From contig NC_089994.1 in assembly GCF_036417845.1 (NCBI RefSeq), forward strand, positions 18,494,001-18,558,000: a stretch of DNA of 64,000 bases, read 5' to 3'. Position numbers and translations under genes: made by a program. The DNA comes from Apteryx mantelli. Lineage: Eukaryota > Chordata > Aves > Apterygiformes > Apterygidae. Of the stretch, positions 53,701 through 64,000 are shown one piece after another (positions within the stretch are counted from its first letter, which is position 1; each line of letters starts with the position of its first letter). The notes under the pieces are model-generated. The model did no database searches and was not told the DNA's origin. It worked only from the letters and a program-made list of their open reading frames with translations.

Positions 53701-55596
53701 AAAACGGCCATCAGCGTGTAGGGGATGAGGAAGGCTCCTGCGGGGCAGGGACAGCACGGCGGTGAGCATCGCGCCCAGCCGCCGCCGGGCCGAGCGGCCC
53801 TGCTCCGATGGCTGCGGATCGTTAGCTGGGATCGCACGGCCCGACCGGCACAAGCGGCAGCACGAGCGGTGAGTGGCAGTAGGGGGCGACACCAAGCACC
53901 GCTCAGGTCTGGAAGAGCTCGGCAAAAATCCCCCTGAGCACGCGTTGCCACCCTGAGCTATAAATATTAATGCTGTCGTCTGCATTATTCATAACGATGG
54001 CGCCTGCACCGGGGCTACGCCGGCACCCACGGGGCTGTTCAGGCGGGAACCGCTCTCTGCGCTCTGCTGGGATTAGTTAATTCAGCCCCCGCGGCTCCTC
54101 CGAGCCCCTTCCTCGAGGACCGGGCTGGCACTGGTCTATCCCAGCCGCGTGCACGTGGGGTTTTCCTTCGGAGGACGGCGGGGAGCTGCCAGAGCCCCTG
54201 CGAGAGGGAAACTCCCTGCTCCTGCACGGCAGGGCTGTGTCTGGGCCGGGATGCTGCAGGCAGCTGGGAATGCTGTGGAGCAGCTGGGGATGCCGTGGGC
54301 AGCCGGGGATGTTGCGGGCAGCCGGGGATGCCGCAGGCAGCCGGGGAGGCCGTGGGACGGGCGCTGGGGGAGGCGCGCGGTGTGGTGCTGCGCTGCGCTC
54401 CCGTTCAGCAGCCCTCGAGGACGTCTCTGCCGTGGACGCGTCCAGCTGAGCCCAGAGCCCCCGTGCTGCCCGGAGCTGCTCTCCTCGTCCCTCTCTTTTC
54501 GGGCTGTTCCTTGCCTTTCCGAGCGATGCTATTTGGACGGGGTGCTTTCTGCACGCCGGTTTGCACGGCACGGTTAAAACTGCCTAAACCACCCCAGCGA
54601 AGAGCGGCTGAAGTTCACTTGCAGGCGCCCAGGAGTAAATCACAGATCACTCGGGGTGCTTCAGCCTGGGCGCCCGGCATCCACGTTTTAGCCTCAGGTA
54701 TGGCACTAATTATTTTCTTCTAATTTTCTCAGTCACTAAGAGGATGTTACCCGAATGCCTACGACTTTGGCAATTAAATCCACTGCGTTTCTGCAAACAG
54801 CACAAAATTTTCCTTCCTTTTCAGTCGTTCTCTGTAAAGGTTTTTGTGTTCTCGTCCATTGAAAACAGTGCATTTAGCTCTCACTTCCTGCAGGTTTTTC
54901 CTTAGTGGAGCTAATGTGTCTTGACTTGCTGTCGCTCGCCCCTGCCAGGAGGGAGCTCGCCGAGGGGCGCAGGGTGCAGCGCAGGGTGCCGGGCTGTGCC
55001 TGCCCAGGTTGTCCTAAAGCACGAGCGCCCGGAAGGGCTGCTCCCCAAAGTCTCCAGATCCCAAAGCGTACGAACCTCCCACCCCAAATTTACAGCTTAA
55101 TCGCTACATTCAGTTTGAACCTTGTTAGTTTTCTCTTTTTAATCTCAAAACTATTAACCATACAACGCGTGCTAGCCATCCCATAGCTGCAAGCTGACAT
55201 CTCTAATCCCACCAGGAAAGAAGTGAATGGAAGAGGGTTTTCAATGGAAAAAGACACAAGACAGAAAAGAGACAGATGTCAGCAGAAGTTGGGTCGCTCT
55301 CTGAAACCGCCCTCGCCGGAGAGGGGCAGCTACAGAGACGAACAAAGGAGAGAAACAGCAAGTTTGCCAGGTCTGAAAGATGAAAAACAAATTTCTCTTC
55401 TCGAAAAGAAGACTTAAATAATCCTAGCTGTGTCCTTACCCCCTCCGTTTTGATAGCAGATGTAAGGGAACCGCCAAACGTTGCCCAGATCTACAGCGAA
55501 TCCGATTACGGACAGGAGGAAATCCATCTTTTTGCTCCACTTGTCCCTGGGGCGGGTCGGGGGGCCCGGGGGCGCCGGGGAGGGCTGCTCCGCCAT
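47784..55596 (-). CDS. SLC6A4-like: SLC6 monoamine transporter, SERT (SLC6A4) paralogue
   Basis: Na+/Cl- coupled monoamine uptake at the plasma membrane is the expected role. Thirteen coding exons in one open frame encode 570 aa: 55440-55596, 53603-53737, 53305-53524, 52885-53023, 52513-52647, 51928-52031, 51651-51778, 51324-51436, 50560-50691, 50022-50121, 49665-49765, 48493-48660 and 47784-47864. Twelve membrane helices are evident. TM1 reads [20 protein letters not shown], with Asp36 matching the amine-binding Asp98 of human SERT. Other SERT words are [71 protein letters not shown] and [12 protein letters not shown]. The EL2 disulfide pair is C138/C147, and NVTW is a glycosylation site. 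From TM1 to TM12 it aligns with human SERT without a gap, offset 62. The N-tail is only about 20 aa and the C-tail ends MRLSPLL. Start ATG 55596 has G at -3 and lies just after a good splice acceptor. DAT and NET match less well. Confidence 0.93.
48414..48470. repeat. GCTCCC/GCTCCT hexamer repeat
   Basis: About nine imperfect hexamers lie in the last intron of the SLC6A4-like gene, about 20 bp downstream (in transcript sense) of the donor of exon 48493-48660. Confidence 0.8.
54248..54357. repeat. short minisatellite, about 20-bp unit, five copies
   Basis: Units of the form GCAGCCGGGGATGCCGYRGG repeat about five times with substitutions. The array lies in the first coding intron of the SLC6A4-like gene. 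Confidence 0.8.
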
Positions 55597-55640
55597 CCCG
55601 CCGCCACGCCGGTCCTGCAGCCTGCAGGCTGAGCAGGTCG
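55597..55640 (-). promoter_or_regulatory. probable splice acceptor and 5'UTR before the SLC6A4-like start
   Basis: On the minus strand a pyrimidine-rich stretch ends TCAGCCTGCAG, about 25-35 bases before ATG 55596. This looks like a 3' splice site, which would make the coding start lie in exon 2, as in SLC6A4 genes. It argues against the longer in-frame upstream extension that is open back to 55947. Confidence 0.5.
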
Positions 55641-58025
55641 GGGAAGGGCAGGATTTCTCGCGCTGATGACAGATCCGAGGAGGGGAGGGTCCCGCCGCCT
55701 GGGCTTCCCCCCCCCTCCGTCGGGAAAGCCGCGGCGCGGCGAGGCAGCCGGCAGAGGAACCCATCCTTTGATGGCAGGTGGAGGGGGAGCGGGGGGAGCG
55801 TTTCCCTGCGTGGCTGGAATGCGGGATGGGGACCGGCCTCAGCGCACAGGTTGTGCCGCTCCTGCCCCAGGCTGGCTGCCCACCCAGGGGGGGCACGTTT
55901 CTCGCTCCCGTGCTGGGGGTAGCAAAACCGTGACCGTATTTGCACACAGATGTGGTGCTAAGCCAGACATGGCGGTTTGGCTCTGCTCTCTTTCCTCCTG
56001 GTCAGTATTGATTTCCTTGTCCTGGGTGTGTTTTGCAGTTCCAGCTGTGCGGACAACAATACCAGACCCACCAAAGGCCACTGCAGCTCGTTCTTCCCGG
56101 GGAAGCTGCGGGGCGAGAGTGACCAGGAGTCGAACGCGGCTGCCGGCTCAGCCAGCGCTCGCAGCAGGCCCCCGCGCACCAGCAGCATCCCCGGGCGGTT
56201 CCAAGAGCCAGTGCTGGACTGGCAGAGCTGCCCGATCTGAGCTATCCTGCAGGGCGCCGTCTCTCTCCGTGTTAGCGCCGGGTCTTTACGTAGCGCAGCG
56301 ACCTGAGTCGCTGCAGGGAAACCATCTGGAAGTGAAACAACTTCCGCAGCTCAAGCACTGCCAGGGAGGCGATGGCATGCACCGAAAGCCCTTGCGCCGG
56401 GTACCGTCACTGGCACTGCAACAGGTTGCAGACATGAGCCTGGGGTCGTCAGCTGCTTGCAGCCTGGGCAGGTCTCCGACCGCCGGGGCCAGGCACGCCG
56501 GGGGCTGCCTTGCCGGCACTGCAGCGGCCGCGACAGGGTGGCCTGGGCTAACTGAGCCCTCGCCCCGCACCCGCACCGCCTGCCGCTCCCAGCACCCCTC
56601 CGGCCGCTCCAGCGCCAGCTTTTCCAGGCACCCCTCATCTGTAATTAAAAGAAACTAATGGGAAACGCGGTTCTTAGGGGCAGGGTTAGCGGGTTGCTGT
56701 GACGACGTGACGCCAGTTGCCTGGTGCTCCGGGGACACCTGCGCTGCTGCGACCGGCTCCGCGGCGCCTCCGGGCCGGCAGCGCTCCAGTGCCACCACTT
56801 GCCCAGGGAGCAACCATGGGAAACCTCCTCTGGACACTTTGATCCTTTATGCACGTGCATGAAGATCTGTTAGAAGCATCCAGTTAAAAATACATCTCAT
56901 TATTTTTGCGCATCTGACCCTGGTAGCCCTGGTTGCCCACCCGGAGCGGTGCTGGGGGTGAGGCCAGCTGCGGATCCAGGATGCTACACGAGGTGCAGAC
57001 AAGGGATACAAGCAGGAGCGTTTCTCCGCTGAGGTCGGATGAGCTACGTGGCTTGCCGCAGCTCCTGCCCGGCCCGAGGCTTCAGGCGGTGCCATTTATT
57101 GGGGGGGGGGGGATGCTGGCTGCAGGCATGGCTGGCCTGAGCTGTCTAGCTCACTGTCACCGTCTGCCCTGCTGGTGCTTAGTGACCCTCACAAATCACA
57201 GGTTTCTGCAGGGTTTCCTTCCCTCTTTACTTATGGAATATGATTTTCTTTTTTAACACTTGAAAATGCAACAGTTTTCTGCTTGTGGGTTTACGAGGAG
57301 TGATAGGTAGCAGCTTGTTCTCCGGGCTGAGCTGCTCAGCTGGAAGCCGTCGGGCTCGTCCCACGCTGGCGCCTGCGCGGGGTCCGGAGCGCGCGGGCTC
57401 GGGGGTGTCCTGCCCCTGCCGCGGCAGGGCCTCCGCTCCGCCAGGCTGGGCCGGCACGGCTCGCTCCTGAGCCACGGCCCGGCACACGGCTGAGGGACAG
57501 GTTAATCTCCCACAGGTTTATGCAGGATTTGTGTCGCTCCTGGGCTTTTGCAAAGCAATGAATTTCAATCGCAGTCCTTTCGGTACAGGCGTGGGCACAG
57601 CCATCGGAAATTAAAGCAAAGACTGTGCTTAACTGCCCCGGCTGCTGCGGGTAGCTAGGAAAGGGGGCGGCAGCGGCCGAGGCTTTTGTGTCTTCCCTCG
57701 CTTAGCGATGAAGGTGAGAAATCCCCTTTGCTGGCTGGATCTGTCAGAGGAGCGTGTTGGGGGAAGCAATATGTAATCCCACCCGGCTGAAGACTGTCTT
57801 AAGGGCATAAGTGACAGCACAAAGACAGCTGGTGCCATAGCAACTGTAAAAAATAACAGCTCTTTTTCTACAGCTGGCCCTTCTTTCCGCCAGGTATTTC
57901 GAATGCAAGGCCTCGGTGTACCGAAGTGCGGAGACCCTTGTGTGCAGAGCTCCTCGGTTCCGCTTGGGGAGGCTCAGGAACCGGGCTCAGAGCTGTTCAT
58001 GGCCACGCAGAAATGCACTGCGGCA

Positions 58026-58088
58026 GCGGATGGCCTTGCCGCGGTGGCGGATGGCCTCGCCACGGTGGCGGATGGCCTTGCCGCCGCT
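58026..58088 (+). repeat. three tandem 21-bp units
   Basis: The unit GCGGATGGCCTTGCCGCGGT plus G is repeated three times with few changes. Because 21 is a multiple of three, the frame reads as a repeat of ADGLAAV, but nothing else supports a gene here. Confidence 0.85.
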
Positions 58089-59509
58089 GCAGCACAGGCA
58101 CTTGCAAAGGCCGCTTCATGGGCATGATGCAGCGGCTGTTTAAAGATCGCCGTCTTTCTAAAACGAAGCTGCTTGCTCTTCGGAAGAGTCTTGTTTTCTG
58201 CACTGATCTCCTGAACTACACACGATGCGCGGCCTGAGGCGGGCGTTGCGTTTGCACCTTGGCGCAGCTGAGCGCGCAGAAACTCTCGGGGCTGCAGGAG
58301 ACGGGGCGGGGGGAAGAGGGGGGGTATCTGCGGGAAGCGGCGCTCGTTGCAAGCAGTTGCTCTGCCCAGGCTCGGCGCCGGCGTTGTGCAGCCGGAGCGC
58401 AGGGCTTTTCCCCAGGCTCCTGTTCGTTCTGGTCGTGGTGCTCCAGCCCCGGCGCAAGCAGCTGTGCGTGTGCTGCGAGCGCGGCTCGCCCTCGTGCACA
58501 TGGCAGGCGGCTGTGCATGCTCATCAGCAGCACGCCACATGGGTGTGTTTACTGGGTAAAATGTTGTTATTTTGCCAATTGCAGCCAAATATTTTTGTCC
58601 ATCGTCCGACGCTGCGTTAGCAGCATTTCGCAGAGCAGCCTGTGGAGATTGCAGGTGGCCTCACGTTGGAAATAACGCAACCGGCTCCTCTCCCACAGCC
58701 GGGGTGCCTGGCTCGGCGGTCGCGCTTTGGCCCGCTCAGGGAAAGGGGCCGTCGAGCGGATAGCTACGGCAGCTGAGGCCACCGCTTCTTATCTACCCCA
58801 GGTCATGCTCCAAAAGTTCGTCCGGCCTCCGAGACATCAGCCCTCACGTTGTCCAGATCCCTGCAGCTCCGCAGTCGGACAGGCTCTGTGCTCTCCCTCC
58901 GGAGTTCACCTTTGTTTTTCCTGTTACTTCCTTTACTCAAAGCAAAAACCGCTTTAGATTTAAAATATAGAGTTTAAATCTAGTTTAAATCAGACCCAAA
59001 CTTTAATTTCCATCTAGCTGGAAGAGGTTTCTAACCCGTACGATTATTTATTAGCAAATTGCTTTTGTCCTACCTGCTCATCCATGCAATGAAATGCAGA
59101 GAAGCGAACTGCAGTCTTGAAACAACTTTGGGCAATTCTGTTTAAGCCGCAGAGGCAGCAATGGGGAGTTTAATTTAATTAGCGTGATACTGAGAGATGT
59201 AACTCAATCACATTAAGTATAGATCAACGTGCTCTCATTTAAGCTCTCCAGCCTTCAGAAAACTAGGGCCAATTGCATCCCACTTGTCTTTAATCCGTTG
59301 AGAAGCAGCATTTTCCAGGGAGAAGGAACCAACAGGGTTTGTAGAGACCTTTTCCTTGTGTTTGTTTCAGCGAATTTCTCCCCAAAGGAGGGTGATAAAA
59401 TAGTAATAGCTTCCGTCACTCTGCATAGCCCTGTTCTTCCCAGGGAGAAAGAAGCCAGAGAAAAGGGGGAGCGAACAGAGCTTGTAATGAACTAAGGTGC
59501 AGAGAGCAG

Positions 59510-59544
59510 TGTGCGTGCGTGCGTGCGTGCGTGTGCGTGTGTGC
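59510..59544. repeat. (GTGC)n microsatellite
   Basis: GTGC tetranucleotides run about five units and pass into a GT-rich tail. Confidence 0.9.
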
Positions 59545-62500
59545 ACATCCTCCTGCAGATGTGATTTTTGTCTTTCACTGCCTTAAAGACCTAGAGTAGT
59601 ATAAAATCTTCACGTTAGTCGCCCCCTCTTTGTCACAGGCTAAAAGCTTTCTGGAAGCAGGATGTCCCAAGGCAGTGAGGGCGGCTGTGACTCTGCCGCG
59701 AGCAGCTCCCCGCGGCCGGGCGCAGTCAGCACCGACGCGGGAGCGCAGGAGAGGGCCCTGCTGTGTACAGAAATAACCGTTTGTCTCTCCCAAACGGCCT
59801 AGCATCGCCTTGCTTTGTACATGGCCCGCGGATGTGCCGGCACCAGCCATCCCCTGCAGAAGTGCCAGGAGCCCTCCATGAGCCATCGCCTTGGCGAACC
59901 ATTTCCATATTCCAGCAAAAGGTGCCTGATATTGCTAGGCAAATGGTGAAATAGCCATCGCTTGAGGACAGCAGCATGGAGGCCTTCAAGGACGTGGCAC
60001 AAATGGGCCCCGGTTTCCGTTTAGGTGCTGGGTGTGCAGGGAGGAACGGTCCAGAGGGACCAGTGAAACCAACGGCAGCAGCCGATGGCCAGTGATTCTT
60101 GCCAGCCTCCGGAAGAGATGGGTTAGGGGAACCGGAATATCATGGTGGCTTTCTCTGAGTGAGAGCAGTAAGAGACTTCTGTTATAGACTCTGCGAAGGG
60201 AGCGTGGGCTCAGACAACCCCGTCTGCTGTGGGCCTTTTCCCAAACACAACGTTTCTCCCGTGACTTAAATCCGTCTGCAGAGCACGATGGGAAGAGGCA
60301 GGTTCTCTCCGGGCTCCTTCAGCGCGCGAGCCACGGCTGCCCACCCAGTGCTGGTTAGCCTGGAGCAACGCGGGGAGATTGACAGGACTGCAGATTGTAC
60401 CGAAATGCTACGGTCCATCACCAGGAAACAAAAACGATCTTCCTGCCCCTCTGGGCTTCCCTCTGCCAGTGCTTCATCGCGCCGCGCAGGCTGCGCATTC
60501 GTGTCCGGCTCACCAGGTGATCATCGCCCCCCCCGAGCCTGGCCGGGCCGTGGAGGAGTTGGGGTTTGTTGGCTGGAAAAAATTCTAAAACAGTTGTTTT
60601 GGCTCAGCTTGGACAGAGACTTTTTCCTGAATCAGGCACTAACCTGAACAACTCCTTACGTGCTCCGTGCTTTTGCCGGGTTCCTCTACATGGGAAAGGA
60701 AAGGCCTGCTGCTTCACTCAGCTTCACACACAAATCAAGAGACAGGTCAATGTCTCCAATACCATTTTCACAATAGCAAAAATGAGAAACAGGCAGGAGA
60801 AATTTGCCTGCCTGTCCAAGGCCAAACTCAAAGCTTGTCAAGCAGCCCAGGAGCTCCTCTCCTTGGGTACAGTTGGCAGGTCCCTTTGGTTTAAGTGTGT
60901 GTGGTGGTACAGATAGTCCCACCCCGGATCAGAGAAGCTTTACAGAGATCAGAGCAGTGCAAGGCGCTCAGCACGACACGGCCGCGTTATCCCTTGGCCC
61001 TTTGGGAACCTGGCACCTTTTCAATTTTGGCATCAGACATGCAGAGACATGACTCCACTGTGTCTCACCCACAGCTCTGGGTCACAGGAGTGAATAGGCT
61101 GTCACCGCCCTTGGTGATTTGATTCACTGTTGGTATCTGATGGAGCTCCTACATGGGGTTTTATGAGGCCTTGATGCTTTCATTATGATCATTTATTAGC
61201 CTATCTTAATTGCCTGTGCAACACTGTAGGACCTGCTGTCGTAAATAAATCTGACAGCCAGGATCTCATAGCAGCAAAGCTATGTACGAGTTGTATGAGC
61301 TAATTCTGAACACAACCTGAGCTCCTTCTGAGACATCAGCATATTGCACACTGGTTTAAAGCCTGGTTCCAGTTCAAAGCCTGCTGTGTTGGGATAATTG
61401 CATAAGGGAGTCAAAAAACTCTGACCTGAGGCCAAACTCTGTGTCGGGCCATGCAGCTCCTCTGGATGAACATTGCAATACTGTCATACTCTTCTGTCCC
61501 CAGCTAGATGGGGTGCGTGTGGGTACAGGCACAGGAGAAATCCACTTTAAAGTAGAGAATATTTCACTATTGAGCGTACTTTGTACAGTCAATTCAGTGC
61601 TTTGACACCTGCTTCTTTCCCCGTGGAGCATTTGGCTGGTCTCAGTTCTAAGAGCCTTGAGCTAACAAACCCTGGGCTGCTTCTTCTTAGCAGTGTTGGT
61701 CCTTCTCATCCCAACGGCAAGCTCCATGCTCCCGAATGGGGAAGGGGAGCCCATCTGACCAGACCTTGCCCTGCTCTCCTCTCGGTGCCAAGCACAGACC
61801 CCTCGGTGCAGGAGGTTGCTTGGTAAAACAGATGCAATGGTGCCATCTTGTGACAGCAGGCAGCGGGGCTTTGCTGCGCTGGGGTATTCGGCGGCGAGTG
61901 CATCTCCGGGGAGCAGAAGTGCTGTTGTACTGACAAACCAGGCGCAAAAATCAGTGTTGCGCCATGCCAAGTCCTGCGCCACTTCCAGGCCATCTAGCCC
62001 GGAGGCCATGGGTGACTCCCGGGTCTGAGAACAGCATCCCGAGTGTCAAGTCAAAAACCAGCAATTGCTAACAGGAGTTAGTGGCCTCAGTCTCAGTGGC
62101 ATCTGGCTCCGGCCAGACTGGATCCCAGTTCCAGAATCCACCTGGGGTCTGTCTGCATCCCATTTTACAACATCACGGTACCCCTAAGCTAGCCAGCCCT
62201 GTTGCTACAGTTTAGTAACATTTGGACTGTCATCATCTCTGTCAACAGGGTATTTAGCAAGCAAATAAACATTAAAAAGCAACAAGCCCCAAATAACATA
62301 AAAGGAACTAGGTTTCCTCTGGAACAGTTTGCATAGCTATTCTCAGGGGCCTGTGCAAAAGGCAAACTACAGAAGAGGGTGAATTTATCCTGAGTCCAGG
62401 ATTTTCTCTCATCCACTTGCAGACCCACATCCTGCTGGATTAATGCCCAGAATGGACTGCAGAGGGGAGCCATCGGGACCAGTGGTTCCCACTATCGTCA

Positions 62501-64000
62501 GAGCCATCAACTAGCTGCAAGCACACAGCACTGGCTGAAATGCAGGTACTTTGACTGCACGGAAAATGCAGCCCAGCTCCAGGAGCAGTGCCAGAGGAGG
62601 AAGAGCTGGCCCGACTCAGGTGGACTGCGCTGCGGAGCCATGGCAGGTAACCCAGGGAGCTCACGGAGGTGGGAATTTGTAACAGGCTGGAGGTGAACGC
62701 ATTGCACTTCGCAAAGTATGTGGCCTCACAGTGCATTCACCTGCCATGTGCCAGCAGTCAGCACCTGAATGCGGACGAGTGGACACCTGTCCCTCCCCAG
62801 GGAGGACTGGAAGGGAACAGGCTTCCTCTGGCAGGGCAGCATTCGGGAGTCAGACGAGCAGGATGGCAGCCGGCAGGCAGGGATTGCACCACCGGGGAGA
62901 ACCTCGCTTGCAGCTCGTGTCTGGAGGAGCAGGTCACGGTGATCAGAGAGCGACCAGGGGACTACTGCCCACGCTGCATGACGGTGCCAGCCGGGTGGCA
63001 CTCTGCTGTCACGCACCAATCACAGTGCTGCCGGATGGGACCCCGCCTGCACAGCCCTGCCTGCTCTGCTCCGCGCTCAGGCTCCCCCGCGCTCCTTCTG
63101 CTAGACCATGAGACCGGCCCCGAAGGAAGGCCCCAATGAAGTGGGAGCGATGCTCCATGCCGACACAGGAGGCACCCTCTGAGCATCGCCGTACTCTCTG
63201 CAGCCCAGGTGTGATTAGACTTCTTGCTGCAGTCTGTACAGCCAGAATTAACTCACTTTCCAAGCGAGGACAGTGAGGCCCGCTGGAGGCTGCAGTGCCG
63301 ACCTGCCAACAGCTGACGGCCGCGATCTATGTGCATGCGGCGGAGCCGAGAGCAGCTGCCCTCGCTCTAATGTGGTTTGTAGTTATTGGAAACTGGACTG
63401 CTAAGGAACAAAGATCCTGTTTCTATGGAAATGTCCTGGAACATCAAATGAGGGAACAGAAAAACAGAAAATATGTTAATGAGAACTACTAGGCAGGGCT
63501 TTTTCTAAAGTGTTTACAATTTTGATAGGAGGCATCTCCAGGTCCCGTGTGAATAGACCTTTTCAGCTCATTATTGTCTTCCTGGTGCAGAAGAACCAAC
63601 AGACACGTGGCTGGTGGGTGCAGCTCGATGTGGCTTTGCAGAAGGGAAAGGACTTTGGCACTTCACACCTACAGAGATCTAGCTTTATGTATCTGGCTCC
63701 TGAGCCTCTATAAAACCCAAGATATCAGTGGATTATCACCTAGATGCTACTTCTCTAGAAATGATTGCTCTGGCAGGCTGCCTCAGCAAAAGGGCGATAC
63801 TGAGGGCTAGTTCCTGCCAAACGCTGCCACCTCGGCCCCAGTGTCCCTCTGTCCAGCACATGCCTGCTCCAGGCAGGGCAACTGCTGCAGCACGGTGCTG
63901 CCGTACGCTGGCAGGAGACTCACACTTGCAGCATTTCCACCTGCATCTAAACAAAACCATGGGACTGGTGTTAAATCAGAAACCCTCCGACCTGCAGCCT

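Larger units (their letters stand above)
55650..63999. other. upstream region of the SLC6A4-like gene, no gene recognised
   Basis: This 8-kb stretch should hold the promoter and any non-coding first exon of the SLC6A4-like gene. I see short open frames on both strands, but none with recognisable family words joined by splice sites. IFT81, the next gene in the human order, is not visible and is probably further right. Confidence 0.5.

Noticed and set aside
47784-55596. Gene as dopamine or noradrenaline transporter, or a pseudogene
   Set aside because: SERT-type words dominate in every exon (for example [11 protein letters not shown] and CPIFKG), and there are no frameshifts or stops in 570 codons. 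Only a few pocket residues resemble NET/DAT.
62189-62473. 94-codon minus-strand frame with a hydrophobic stretch
   Set aside because: There are no known family words, no clear splice sites and no conserved neighbour; it is likely chance.
1-64000. CRISPR arrays, bacterial operons, tRNA or rRNA genes
   Set aside because: The window is vertebrate nuclear DNA. No spaced direct repeats of CRISPR type, tRNA arms or rRNA words were seen.

Overview
The window is animal nuclear DNA, most likely from a bird. Its genes are split into many small exons with GT/AG borders, and it carries a CR1-type LINE 3' end, the dominant avian and reptilian retrotransposon. Introns are short and the right third is very GC-rich, as on avian microchromosomes. 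A crocodilian or turtle cannot be excluded, and I do not name a species. The gene order GIT2 - ANKRD13A - C12orf76 matches human 12q24.11.

Layout. (1) About 1-25.5 kb, minus strand: GIT2, an Arf GTPase-activating scaffold. Eighteen coding exons are visible, including one cassette exon; the C-terminal exons lie off the left edge. Introns are AT-rich, with one CR1 copy in intron 1 and two older MIR-like SINE traces. (2) About 24.8-27.2 kb: a CpG-rich divergent promoter shared by GIT2 and ANKRD13A, with four YY1-like motifs, a local duplication and a G-rich minisatellite. (3) 27.25-42.0 kb, plus strand: complete ANKRD13A, 15 coding exons and 590 aa, with its 3'UTR and poly(A) signal. (4) 43.5-45.6 kb, minus strand: the C12orf76 orthologue, a two-exon gene for a 63-aa membrane microprotein, with a 0.5-kb homopurine/homopyrimidine tract upstream. 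(5) 47.0-55.6 kb, minus strand: a complete 13-coding-exon SLC6 neurotransmitter transporter, 570 aa, closest to the serotonin transporter (SERT/SLC6A4) but not identical to it. (6) 55.6-64 kb: no gene recognised; simple repeats only.

The most interesting object is the SLC6A4-like gene. In human, SLC6A4 lies at 17q11.2 close to GIT1 and ANKRD13B. Here a second SERT-like gene lies beside GIT2 and ANKRD13A, the sister copies of those neighbours. That arrangement suggests an ancient duplicate of the serotonin transporter from the vertebrate genome duplications, kept in this lineage and absent from the equivalent human locus. The reading frame is intact. The monoamine-binding Asp is kept, but two positions that shape the SERT drug pocket look like those of the noradrenaline and dopamine transporters.

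The genes do not form one pathway. GIT2 acts in Arf6, PIX and paxillin trafficking and adhesion, ANKRD13A in ubiquitin-dependent receptor endocytosis, and the SLC6 protein in monoamine uptake. GIT2 and ANKRD13A are probably co-expressed from their shared promoter.
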